Source: Thermoflavifilum sp. | GTDB taxonomy: Bacteria; Bacteroidota; Bacteroidia; Chitinophagales; Chitinophagaceae | Direction: 5' to 3' | DNA: 12,748 nt | NCBI GenBank assembly: GCA_019683625.1 | Contig: JADGHY010000035.1 | Coordinates: forward strand, 1 to 12,748 | Shown: one piece after another, positions 1 through 7,379 of the stretch | Layout: every line of letters begins with the position of its first letter | Numbering within the stretch: the stretch's first letter is position 1 | Notes under the pieces: model-generated | Told to the model about the DNA's origin: nothing | The model's input: the letters and a program-made list of their open reading frames with translations, nothing else | Database searches by the model: none | Translations under genes and position numbers: made by a program

Positions 1-352
1 TACCGTTTTGTTCCACCGCCCAGTTGAGCAACACCTCGCTGCCCAGCAGCGGATGTTCACGCACAAACGCAGTAAAATCTTCTATATGCTCTTCTGGCAC
101 ACTGATCTGAGCATTAATACCTTCCGGGGCAATGTATACACGCCCCAGGATCTGCCAGCCGGTAAACTGCTGCAGCAATGTTTCCCTAAAAGCTGCCGGA
201 TCGGCAACCGGAACATATCGGTAAAACGACACCACCCGCTCCCTTCGCGGCCTATTGTTTCCGTCATGCGAGGAAATGATTTCCGGCATCATCTTGCTAT
301 CGGCTTCATGAATAAATCTTCCAAAATCGCACAGCAAAGGAGTTTTACCCAT
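1..352 (-). CDS. trhO: tRNA uridine(34) hydroxylase TrhO (YceA family), N-terminal part, cut by the left edge
   Basis: Only the first 117 or so residues are present; the gene continues past the left edge. The frame is open to base 1. The visible protein contains SFYRYVPVADPAAFRE followed by GRVYIAPEGINAQISVPEE and LNWAVEQNG, which I recognise as the N-terminal acylphosphatase-like domain of the YceA/TrhO family. The rhodanese domain that carries the catalytic cysteine would lie outside the window. In this family the enzyme uses oxygen to hydroxylate U34 in the wobble position of some tRNAs, on the way to 5-methoxy- or carboxymethoxy-uridine. I chose ATG at 352 because a TATTTTTG box ends 6 bases before it. 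In-frame alternatives are ATG at 403, overlapping the end of the pump gene, and ATGs at 292 and 289, close to where family similarity starts. The gene follows the efflux operon on the same strand, but I see no functional link. The family call is strong and the start is uncertain. Confidence 0.85.
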   Translation of the reverse strand, partial: MGKTPLLCDFGRFIHEADSKMMPEIISSHDGNNRPRRERVVSFYRYVPVADPAAFRETLLQQFTGWQILGRVYIAPEGINAQISVPEEHIEDFTAFVREHPLLGSEVLLNWAVEQNG

Positions 353-358
353 GCATGG

Positions 359-366
359 CAAAAATA
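359..366 (-). promoter_or_regulatory. Putative Bacteroidota -7 box (TATTTTTG) of trhO
   Basis: TATTTTTG read on the minus strand matches TAnnTTTG exactly and ends 6 bases before the ATG at 352, so the transcript would be leaderless or nearly so. I see no TTTG or TTG at the -33 position (about 20 bases upstream is a GAGGA stretch), which weakens the call. Confidence 0.4.
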
Positions 367-382
367 CCGGATTTAGCCGGCA
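360..382 (-). terminator. Small hairpin plus T5 after the RND pump gene
   Basis: On the minus strand TGCCGG, loop CTAAAT, CCGGTA forms a 6-pair stem with one G-U wobble, followed by TTTTT. It begins 8 bases after the stop codon of the pump gene, so it could end the efflux operon. The stem is short and the T-run is the same stretch as the trhO -7 box, so both readings are tentative. Confidence 0.35.
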
Positions 383-389
383 TACATCC

Positions 390-3300
390 TCATATCGGTT
401 CATGAGGCATTTCTTCCGCAGCAGCTCTGGACTGCAATTCCTGCAATTTTTCTTTTCCGTAGGCCAGGCGAATGATTAATACAAACAGCACAGGCACCGT
501 GAATATGCCCAGCAGGGTAGCGGCCAACATGCCCCCCAATACCGTAAATCCAATGGTTTGCCGGGATACGGCGCCGGCTCCCGTGGCCAATGCCAGCGGA
601 GCCACACCAAAAATGAAGGCCAGTGAAGTCATCAAAATGGGCCTAAGCCTTAGCTGTGCTGCTTCCAGGGTGGCATTCACCTCCTGCATACCCCGATCTA
701 CCCGCTCTTTGGCAAATTCCACAATCAAAATCGCATTCTTCGCCGCCAGCCCGATAAGGGTTACCAACCCAATCTGGGCATACACACTGTTCGACAAGCT
801 TGGGGTGAAAGTCAGGGTCAGAATAGCTCCGAATGCAGCCAACGGCACGGCCAGCAGCACGGCAAACGGCACCGACCAACTCTCATACAAGGCTGCCAGC
901 AACAGAAATACAAAAATCACCGAGAGCATAAAAATATAAACCGTTTTTGAACCGGCTTGAATTTCTTCCCGGCTTAACCCTGAAAACTCGTAACCATAGC
1001 CATTAGGCAACACCTGGGCAGCCACCTCCTGCAAAGCCTTGATGGCATCGCCGCTGCTGTAGCCCGGAGCAGCATTGCCATTTACTTCAGCAGAGCGGAA
1101 CAGGTTATAATGCGAAATCAACGGTGCTGTTTCAATGGTTCGGTAGCTCACCAGATTGCTCAGGGGAATCATTTGTCCCATGTTATTCCGCACGTAGTAG
1201 TCTGACAGGTCACGGATGGTATTGCGATATTGCGTATCGGCCTGAGCTACCACCCGAAAGTTCCGGCCATAGATGGTGAAATCATTTACATACGAACTAC
1301 CCAGATAAGTCTGCAAGGTGCTATATACATCGGCAATATTCACCCCCATTTTTTCGCATTGATCCCGATTCACATCCACCCGATAAGATGGCGTATGTGC
1401 CGTGAAAAAAGAAAAGGCATTGCTGATTTCCGGACGCTGGTTGGCTGCAGCCACAAAACGCCTGACGACCGACTCAAAGGTCTGCAGGTCGTCGGTGCCG
1501 GCCCGGTCTTCAATTTCAAAGGTAAACCCACCTGTGGCTCCAAGTCCGGGGATGGCAGGAGGCGGTATCACCACAATATTGGCATCCTTGATAGCCGCAA
1601 ACCGCCGCTGTAGCTGGCCAATAATCGCAAAGAGCTGCTCGGATTTGGATTTTCGCTCATCCCAGGGTTTCAACTGGCAAAAAATCGTTCCGCTATTCGA
1701 TTTGGTGGAAAAAGTCACCACATTCAAACTGGCCAATCCAGCAAAATGACCTACACCTGGCGTTTGCTGAAGAATATGCATGATGGAATCGAGCACCTGC
1801 ACCGTACGGGTGGTAGAAGCTGCCTCTGGCAATTCAAAGGTGATGTATAGCCGGCCTTCATCTTCGGTAGGGATGAAGCCCGTTGGTTTATGTTTAAACA
1901 ATACAATAGCTGCTACAATGATACAGATCAACAGCACTACCACATATTTTGAAGCTGCTATGGCTTTGCGTACACCCACGGTATAATTCAGGGTTGTTTT
2001 CCGGAACCAGCGGTTAAACAGGTAGAAAAACCGGTTCAGCCCGCGGGAATGCTCATCAAATTCCATGGGCTTCAGCAAGAGCGTACACAAGGCCGGCGTG
2101 AGCGAGAGGGCCAGGAAAGCCGAGATCAGCACAGAAATAGCTATGGTGATGGCAAATTGCTGATAAAGTTTACCCACAATGCCGGGAATAAATCCTACGG
2201 GGATGAACACCGATGCCAGAATCAGGGCAATGGCGATGACAGGCCCCGAAATATCCTTCATAGCCAGCATGGTTGCCTCCTTGGCGGGTATATTGCGGCT
2301 GCTCATATAATGCTCCACGGCTTCGGTTACCACAATGGCATCATCCACCACAATACCTATGGCCAGCACAAAGCCAAAAAGCGTGAGTTTATTGATCGTA
2401 AAGCCCAATAGCGTGAAAAAGGTGAAGGTGCCGATGATGGACACGGGTATCACCAGCACCGGGATCAGCGTGGCCCGCCAGTTCTGCAAAAACAGGAAAA
2501 CCACCAGAATCACCAAAATCAAGGCTTCGATGAGGGTGATGACCACTTCGTGAATCGAGACCTGGATCACCGATACCGCTTCAAAAGGTATCATGTAATC
2601 CACATCGTTGGGAAAAGTCTTTTTGAGCTGTTTCATGGCATCCACCACCCCCTGATAGGTTTCCAATGCGTTGCTGTTGGGGGTTTGGAAGATGAGCAAG
2701 AAGGTAGCCCGTTTGCCATCCACATAAGAATAGTCGTCATAGGAAAATTTCCCCAGTTCCACGCGGGCCACATCTTTCAGGTGCACAATGGCGCCGGTTT
2801 GCGGATCGGCACGAACCACCACATTGGCAAAGTCTTCAGGTTTGCTCAGCCGGCTGTTGGTGAATACCGTATATTGAAAAGCCTGAGTGGTATCTTGAGG
2901 AGGCATGCCGATGGAGCCAGCGGCCACCTGCAGGTTTTGTGCCTGCAGGGCTGCAATCACATCGCCGGGTGTGAGCCCGAGGGCAGCCAGCTTATCGGGC
3001 TTTAGCCAGACACGCATGCTGAAATCAGCTCCCCTGGTGAACACATCCCCCACGCCATTTACCCGAAGCAAGGCATCTTTCACGTAGATATTGGCATAAT
3101 TGCTGAGAAATTCGGCGCTATGGGTGCCATGGGGGGAGTATAGTGCCACCAGCATGAGGATACTGGGATTACGCTTTCTGACGGTAACCCCCAGGCGCTG
3201 CACTTCTGAAGGCAACTGCGGAGCAGCCACGCTTACCCGGTTCTGTACATCCAGCGCCGCAATGTCCACATTGGTACCCAGGTTAAAGGTTACATTGATG

Positions 3301-3569
3301 CTGCTGGTGCCGCTGCTGGTGCTGGTGCTTTGCATGTATTCCATGCCCGGGGTACCATTCACCTGGGTTTCAATGGGAGTGGTTACCGTTTGCTCCACGG
3401 TCTGCGCGTCTGCACCCGTGTAATTAGCCGATACGGTGACTACGGGAGGAGTAATATCCGGATATTGGGAAATGGGAAGATTCAGGATTGACAATACGCC
3501 CAACAGGGTAATGATGATGGCAATGACAATAGCCGTTATGGGTCGTTTGATAAATATGTTTGCAATCAT
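390..3569 (-). CDS. RND multidrug efflux pump, inner-membrane permease (HAE1/AcrB family)
   Basis: This 1059-residue protein has the usual full length of AcrB/MexB-type proton-driven exporters. It starts with the family's typical N-terminus (MIANIFIKRPITAIVIA) and first transmembrane helix at about 10-30. A large periplasmic porter section spans about 35-335, a first membrane bundle about 338-500 and a helix about 541-558. The second porter section is about 565-870, and the last helices are about 876-1036. The proton-relay residues are visible: the paired Asp409-Asp410 in GIVVDDAIVV, Lys944 in GLAAKNAILIVEF, and arginines 974/976 in the following helix segment. GFIPTEDEG at 564-572 is the family motif that opens the second half. 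Nothing seems missing, so it should be functional. It is the third gene of the operon, 41 bases after the adaptor gene, with GAGG 5 bases before its ATG. Substrates cannot be read from sequence; hydrophobic drugs, bile-like compounds or solvents are typical of the family. Confidence 0.97.
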   Translation of the reverse strand: MIANIFIKRPITAIVIAIIITLLGVLSILNLPISQYPDITPPVVTVSANYTGADAQTVEQTVTTPIETQVNGTPGMEYMQSTSTSSGTSSINVTFNLGTNVDIAALDVQNRVSVAAPQLPSEVQRLGVTVRKRNPSILMLVALYSPHGTHSAEFLSNYANIYVKDALLRVNGVGDVFTRGADFSMRVWLKPDKLAALGLTPGDVIAALQAQNLQVAAGSIGMPPQDTTQAFQYTVFTNSRLSKPEDFANVVVRADPQTGAIVHLKDVARVELGKFSYDDYSYVDGKRATFLLIFQTPNSNALETYQGVVDAMKQLKKTFPNDVDYMIPFEAVSVIQVSIHEVVITLIEALILVILVVFLFLQNWRATLIPVLVIPVSIIGTFTFFTLLGFTINKLTLFGFVLAIGIVVDDAIVVTEAVEHYMSSRNIPAKEATMLAMKDISGPVIAIALILASVFIPVGFIPGIVGKLYQQFAITIAISVLISAFLALSLTPALCTLLLKPMEFDEHSRGLNRFFYLFNRWFRKTTLNYTVGVRKAIAASKYVVVLLICIIVAAIVLFKHKPTGFIPTEDEGRLYITFELPEAASTTRTVQVLDSIMHILQQTPGVGHFAGLASLNVVTFSTKSNSGTIFCQLKPWDERKSKSEQLFAIIGQLQRRFAAIKDANIVVIPPPAIPGLGATGGFTFEIEDRAGTDDLQTFESVVRRFVAAANQRPEISNAFSFFTAHTPSYRVDVNRDQCEKMGVNIADVYSTLQTYLGSSYVNDFTIYGRNFRVVAQADTQYRNTIRDLSDYYVRNNMGQMIPLSNLVSYRTIETAPLISHYNLFRSAEVNGNAAPGYSSGDAIKALQEVAAQVLPNGYGYEFSGLSREEIQAGSKTVYIFMLSVIFVFLLLAALYESWSVPFAVLLAVPLAAFGAILTLTFTPSLSNSVYAQIGLVTLIGLAAKNAILIVEFAKERVDRGMQEVNATLEAAQLRLRPILMTSLAFIFGVAPLALATGAGAVSRQTIGFTVLGGMLAATLLGIFTVPVLFVLIIRLAYGKEKLQELQSRAAAEEMPHEPI

Positions 3570-3574
3570 AGTAG

Positions 3575-3578
3575 CCTC
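3575..3578 (-). promoter_or_regulatory. Shine-Dalgarno-like GAGG of the RND pump gene
   Basis: GAGG on the minus strand lies 5 bases before the ATG at 3569. This is one of the few recognisable ribosome binding sites in the window and supports that start. Confidence 0.55.
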
Positions 3579-3610
3579 AATTCAAGTCCATGAAACGCGA
3601 ATGCCTCAAA

Positions 3611-4783
3611 TCAATGGGGAGAAGATGGCCTGGCCGTATTTGTGCTGGCGGCAGTGGAACCCGATACGATGACGTGGGCACCCTGCCTGAGCCGCTGTGT
3701 GCCTTGGGTAACCACCATTTCTCCGGGCTTTAAGCCCTGCTGCACCACATACTGATCGCCAACCGGATATCCCAGGACAATCTTGCGTTGCACGACGCTG
3801 TCGCCCTGAACCACATACACGAAGTATTCCCCCAGCTGTTCAGTGACGGCCACCTGAGGCACCAAAAGGGTGCTGGGTGGCAGATGATTCGCTACCCGAA
3901 CATTGCAATTCATTCCGTCGCGCAGCAGGTTATGCTTATTGGGAATCAACAGCCGCACGGTGATAGTACCCGTTTGTGGATCCACTGCCCGGTCAATCAC
4001 CGAGATCGTTGCCGGCTCCGGATAGAAAGAGCCGTCGGCAAGCTGAATCATAAAGGTGGAGTCTGCCCGATGGGCTGCGGCATGCGCCAGCAGATCGGAA
4101 AAATGAGGGATTTCCTTCTGATCCACCTGAAAATCTACTGCCATCGGATCATACGAAGAGATGGTGTTTAGCAAGGTCTGCCCGGGCGTCACCAAGGAGC
4201 CAAGTTTCACCTGTGAGATCCCAATGATGCCGCTAAACGGAGCCACGATGCGGGAATAACGGAGATTCGTAGCTACCTGATTCACGTTAGCCTTTGCGGC
4301 GGCCACCTGGGCCTCGGCAGTTCTCAGATCGGAAAGCGCATGGTCGAGGGTCTGTTGAGCAATGGCATTCTTCTGGCTCAGCTCCTGATAGCGTTGGGCG
4401 TCTTGCCTGGCGCGTTCCAGATTGGCCTGTGCCACCTGCAGATTCGCCAGCGCCTGTTGATAGGCCGCTTCATACTGTTGCCTGTCAATCTCATAAAGCT
4501 TCTGCCCTTTTTCAACAAACTGCCCGTCTTTAAAGAAGATACCCGTTATATAGCCACTCACATCCCCATGCAACTGCACCACATTCAGGGCTTTAATGGT
4601 ACCGGGGTAAAACTGATAGTAGGTAGCGGGCTGGGTGTGTACCGCTACGACACCCACTGGTACGGCCTGAGGCACCATCTGTGCCTGCTTAGCCCGATGA
4701 CATCCGGCTATCAGCAAGCTTATGCCTGCCGCTGCAACAGAAGCCGGAATAGCTTGGGTGATAAAGTCTCGCATCCGATTCAT
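3611..4783 (-). CDS. RND efflux periplasmic adaptor (membrane fusion protein, AcrA/MexA family), lipoprotein
   Basis: This 390-residue protein bridges the inner-membrane pump and the outer-membrane channel. The N-terminus has a hydrophobic segment ending in LLIAGC, a lipobox whose Cys28 would be lipidated after signal peptidase II cleavage. The first lipoyl half is at about 67-103 (GDVSGYITGIFFKDGQFVEKG). An alanine- and glutamine-rich coiled-coil hairpin follows at about 104-175, which meets the TolC tip. The second lipoyl half is at about 176-208 (RIVAPFSGIIGISQVKLGS). Beta-barrel and membrane-proximal domains follow, with the family motif VDPQTGTITVRLLIPN at 267-282 and LLRDGMNCNV at 286-295. 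The C-terminal 15 residues are Ser/Thr-rich and look disordered. The gene begins 18 bases after the TolC-like gene, with AGGAAG 9 bases before ATG 4783. Another in-frame ATG three codons later would give a near-identical product. Order and spacing indicate a single tripartite operon. Confidence 0.95.
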   Translation of the reverse strand: MNRMRDFITQAIPASVAAAGISLLIAGCHRAKQAQMVPQAVPVGVVAVHTQPATYYQFYPGTIKALNVVQLHGDVSGYITGIFFKDGQFVEKGQKLYEIDRQQYEAAYQQALANLQVAQANLERARQDAQRYQELSQKNAIAQQTLDHALSDLRTAEAQVAAAKANVNQVATNLRYSRIVAPFSGIIGISQVKLGSLVTPGQTLLNTISSYDPMAVDFQVDQKEIPHFSDLLAHAAAHRADSTFMIQLADGSFYPEPATISVIDRAVDPQTGTITVRLLIPNKHNLLRDGMNCNVRVANHLPPSTLLVPQVAVTEQLGEYFVYVVQGDSVVQRKIVLGYPVGDQYVVQQGLKPGEMVVTQGTQRLRQGAHVIVSGSTAASTNTARPSSPH

Positions 4784-4792
4784 GGTGTAACA

Positions 4793-4798
4793 CTTCCT
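4793..4798 (-). promoter_or_regulatory. Shine-Dalgarno-like AGGAAG of the adaptor gene
   Basis: AGGAAG on the minus strand lies 9 bases before the ATG at 4783, within the 18-base gap after the TolC-like gene. It supports the 4783 start. Confidence 0.5.
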
Positions 4799-4801
4799 GT
4801 T

Positions 4802-6181
4802 TTATGGTTGAACAGATGAGGTTGCCGAAGAAGCATAGCTGGCCACATCAATCAAGCCCATGGCTTTTTCCAGGTCCAGCTTGCTCGACAACACTTGCAA
4901 CAATGCATTCAGGTAATTGAATTCGGCCGTGCGCAGATCTGTCTCGGCCGTAATCACATCCAGATAGGTTTTCACACCAGCCTGGTATTGCAACGAAAGG
5001 GTTTCGTACACATCGCGGGCCATGGCTAAGTTTTCTTTCAGGGTCTGCCAGGTGTACAAGTTGGACTTATAGTTGGCTAAAGCCTGCTCATATTCCGTGC
5101 GAATCTGATGTTGCAGCGCAAGCAGGGCCAGATCGGTTTGTTGAATCTCCAACTTGGAAATAGCAATATTTTGCAGGCGCTTGGTGCCCTGAAATATCGG
5201 CAGGGATAGTTGAATGCCAACTAATGAATTCGGAAAACTCCGGCTATACACCTTTGAAAATTCATCGTTTAAATAAGCCAGGTTGTAGTTGTAAAATGCA
5301 GAAACCGAAGGCAGGAGACTCCACTTATTGTATTGCCATTCATCCACCAACAGGCGTCGGTTGGTCTGGAGCAATTGATATTCGATCCGATTGGCATATT
5401 GCAACACCTGAGTAGTATCGAACCACACGTTCCGATCCATCTGGCTGGTATCATAAGCCAGCTCAAAACTGCTATCGGCAGGAAAGCCCATCAATTGTTT
5501 CAAATATACATAGGCTACCTTCACCTGCTGGGCCACGGCCTGGCGATTGGCAACGGCATTGTTGAGTGCAATCTTTGCCCTTTCATAATCTGTTTTGTCG
5601 ACCAGGCCCGACTGATACTGGGCATAGGCATCTTCCATGCTTTTCCGCAGGCGCAGAATATCTTCTTCGGCAATGTCGAGCTGGCGTTGGGCAATAAGTA
5701 CGTTGTAATAGGCTTTGCTCACATTCACTATGGTATTGATCTGATCCTCCACAATAGATTGGGCGGTTTGCTTTTTCACGTCTCCTGCCGAACGTGCGGC
5801 CAGCATCACATCCCGATTGAACAGGGTCTGATTCACCGAAAACGTGAGGGTGGATGAGTTGGTTACCCCCACCTTCACTTCGCGCTTGGGCCCGTTGGGG
5901 TTAGTAAAGTCGGGGAATACGGAGGTGGGCAGTTGCAGATAATGCTGCAGATCGAAACTCAACCCGATTTGCGGATACCAGTCGGCCAGCTTGCTGCGAA
6001 TGGTATGCAGGGTAATGTCCCGATTTAGGTACGATTGTTGAAGATCAGGGCTATGCGATAAGGCGTAACCCACACAATCGTTTAAGGTTTGAATAGAGGA
6101 AGAAAGGGATTGGGAACTTGCGTGTACAACAAATATGGCTGAAAAAAACTCAAGACCTATCAACAGTGCAATTGCTCTCAT
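4802..6181 (-). CDS. TolC-like outer-membrane efflux channel (OEP family)
   Basis: With the start at 6181 the protein has 459 residues. It begins with a signal peptide (MRAIALLIGLEFFSAIFVVHASSQ), which is expected for an outer-membrane protein. Two tandem OEP repeats follow. The first has its long helices at about 145-235 (AYYNVLIAQRQLDIAEEDI). The second, at about 345-442, includes LSLQYQAGVKTYLDVITAE, the classic equatorial motif of this family. Strand segments such as STLTFSVNQTLFNRD and SLVGIQLSLPIFQGTKR match the two beta-barrel insertions. The frame stays open upstream to an ATG at 6439. I rejected that start because the predicted promoter (6355-6386) lies inside the extension and the signal peptide would be buried 86 residues in. 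An ATG at 6325 is a second in-frame alternative. No strong ribosome binding site is seen at 6181. It is the first gene of the efflux operon and supplies the exit duct for the adaptor and pump encoded after it. Confidence 0.93.
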   Translation of the reverse strand: MRAIALLIGLEFFSAIFVVHASSQSLSSSIQTLNDCVGYALSHSPDLQQSYLNRDITLHTIRSKLADWYPQIGLSFDLQHYLQLPTSVFPDFTNPNGPKREVKVGVTNSSTLTFSVNQTLFNRDVMLAARSAGDVKKQTAQSIVEDQINTIVNVSKAYYNVLIAQRQLDIAEEDILRLRKSMEDAYAQYQSGLVDKTDYERAKIALNNAVANRQAVAQQVKVAYVYLKQLMGFPADSSFELAYDTSQMDRNVWFDTTQVLQYANRIEYQLLQTNRRLLVDEWQYNKWSLLPSVSAFYNYNLAYLNDEFSKVYSRSFPNSLVGIQLSLPIFQGTKRLQNIAISKLEIQQTDLALLALQHQIRTEYEQALANYKSNLYTWQTLKENLAMARDVYETLSLQYQAGVKTYLDVITAETDLRTAEFNYLNALLQVLSSKLDLEKAMGLIDVASYASSATSSVQP

Positions 6182-6213
6182 GCTATTGCTTTTAATAGAC
6201 TTTGCTGAAACCT

Positions 6214-6228
6214 GGTTTACGATAAACC
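6214..6228. repeat. Perfect inverted repeat GGTTTA-CGA-TAAACC in the efflux leader
   Basis: Two 6-base arms flank a 3-base centre, 33 to 47 bases upstream of the TolC-like start codon and inside the predicted transcript. It could be an operator for a repressor of the efflux operon or a short RNA hairpin. No regulator gene is present in the window, so the role is a guess. Confidence 0.4.
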
Positions 6229-6354
6229 CATCATGTTCATTTGGTGCTGCCTGAGCTTCAGCCCGGCTTTCTATACTGGCCGGCCCGCAATCTGGCCACC
6301 GCACAGTGGTGTGGGCATCATTCATGTACCAGAAGGAGCAGTTAAAATGATCGG

Positions 6355-6386
6355 CAAATTTAGGTGCTTCGGGGAGGATGATCAAA
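6355..6386 (-). promoter_or_regulatory. Bacteroidota-type promoter of the efflux operon (TTTG, 20 bases, TAAATTTG)
   Basis: On the minus strand TTTG (6386-6383, inside a T6G run) is followed after exactly 20 bases by TAAATTTG (6362-6355), a full match to TAnnTTTG. Transcription would start near 6348, giving a leader of about 165 bases before ATG 6181. This is the basis for rejecting the upstream ATG at 6439. Confidence 0.65.
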
Positions 6387-6453
6387 AAATCTTGATTAGC
6401 GGCTTTTATACATGCAAGTTTTTTGCTTTCATAAGACAAGAAAAAACAATAAC

Positions 6454-7377
6454 ATGACGTTTATACCAGTAAAATGTTTCTCCATGCATGCCGGCAAGCC
6501 TTTGCAATTTTTATTCGTAGGATGCTGTTTCACCATCCAGCTCATGTCTTTATCCGGGCAAGCGCAGGACAGAAGCATAGGGTTGCTGTTGGGTTTGAGT
6601 AATTATACGGGCGACCTGCAGTACAGGCGATATACCTTTAAGGAAGCCCATCCGGCTGTTGGCATTTTTTATGATCAGGAACTGAGCGCCCATATTGCCC
6701 TTAGGGGAATGTTGTCCTATGCAACCATTTCCGGAGATGATCGTTACGGCAAGGATAGCACTACTATCCTCCGCAACCTGAGTTTTCAATCGCATATTGA
6801 AGAATTGCAAGTGAACCTTCGTTATCAGCTCTGGGATCTGCATGAAAAGGGTTTTACACCTTATGGCTTCGTGGGCCTGGCAGTATTTCATTTTAACCCT
6901 ACCGCCCTGGATACCAATGGCCAGCGTGTGTCGTTAAGACCTTTAAGCACAGAAGGGGAAGGCCTTGCTGCTTATCCCGATCGCAAGCCTTATGCACTCA
7001 CCCAGTTGGCCATTCCTTTCGGAGGAGGCTTGCTTTGGGCCATCTCTCCCCGCGTACGGTTAGGATTGGAACTGGGTCTCCGCAAAACATTTACCGATTA
7101 TCTGGATGATGTGAGCAAAACTTATGTGGATCAAGCTACCTTGCAGGCTGCTAAAGGGCCTCTGGCCGTACGCATGGCCTATCGCACCAACCAGCTTCCG
7201 GGGCATCAATCCGATCCCTATCCTCCCGATGGCACACCCAGAGGGGGAAAGTACAAGGACTGGTATTACTATACGGCTATTACGGTGAGCGTAACCTTAC
7301 CCCATAAATTCCGCGGCATGAAGGACGTGCAACGAAATTTTGGACAGAGCGGGGTGCCCTGTCCGCCCCTGAAATAA
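6454..7377 (+). CDS. DUF6089 family outer-membrane beta-barrel protein (PorG-like)
   Basis: With the start at 6454 the product has 307 residues. The N-terminus has a hydrophobic stretch at about 18-33 followed by SGQAQ, consistent with a signal peptide cleaved near residue 38. The mature part has the hallmarks I associate with DUF6089: SIGLLLGLSNYTGDLQ, ALRGMLSYATISGDDRYGK, RNLSFQSHIEELQVNLRY, FTPYGFVGLAVFHFNP, LRPLSTEGEG, IPFGGGLLW and TFTDYLDDVSKTYVD. Alternating strands suggest an eight-or-so-stranded barrel in the outer membrane. The type IX secretion component PorG is, to my knowledge, related to this family, but I cannot say this protein belongs to that machine. Alternative starts are ATG 6412 and ATG 6484; 6484 gives a more compact signal peptide. 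The gene is divergent from the efflux operon and its stop is 2 bases from the pyrB stop on the other strand. Confidence 0.8.
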   Translation: MTFIPVKCFSMHAGKPLQFLFVGCCFTIQLMSLSGQAQDRSIGLLLGLSNYTGDLQYRRYTFKEAHPAVGIFYDQELSAHIALRGMLSYATISGDDRYGKDSTTILRNLSFQSHIEELQVNLRYQLWDLHEKGFTPYGFVGLAVFHFNPTALDTNGQRVSLRPLSTEGEGLAAYPDRKPYALTQLAIPFGGGLLWAISPRVRLGLELGLRKTFTDYLDDVSKTYVDQATLQAAKGPLAVRMAYRTNQLPGHQSDPYPPDGTPRGGKYKDWYYYTAITVSVTLPHKFRGMKDVQRNFGQSGVPCPPLK

Positions 7378-7379
7378 GC

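Larger units (their letters stand above)
6182..6453. other. Divergent intergenic region between the efflux operon and the DUF6089 gene
   Basis: These 272 bases hold the efflux promoter (6355-6386) and its 165-base leader, including a 6-base-arm palindrome at 6214-6228, a GGCCGGCC palindrome at 6278-6285 and small inverted repeats near 6292-6312. The right end, before ATG 6454, is A-rich. I could not find a convincing promoter for the plus-strand gene. The minus strand is open in frame with the TolC-like gene throughout. Confidence 0.7.

Noticed and set aside
2049..3005. Plus-strand open frames of 120 and 151 codons opposite the RND pump gene
   Set aside because: They are antisense to well-conserved pump sequence and show no plausible protein motifs.
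6278..6285. GGCCGGCC palindrome in the efflux leader
   Set aside because: An 8-base palindrome in a locally GC-rich stretch is expected by chance and has no partner sequence.
6182..6439. N-terminal extension of the TolC-like protein (start at 6439)
   Set aside because: It would span the predicted promoter and bury the signal peptide 86 residues inside the protein. I kept the 6181 start and reported the open frame as a finding.
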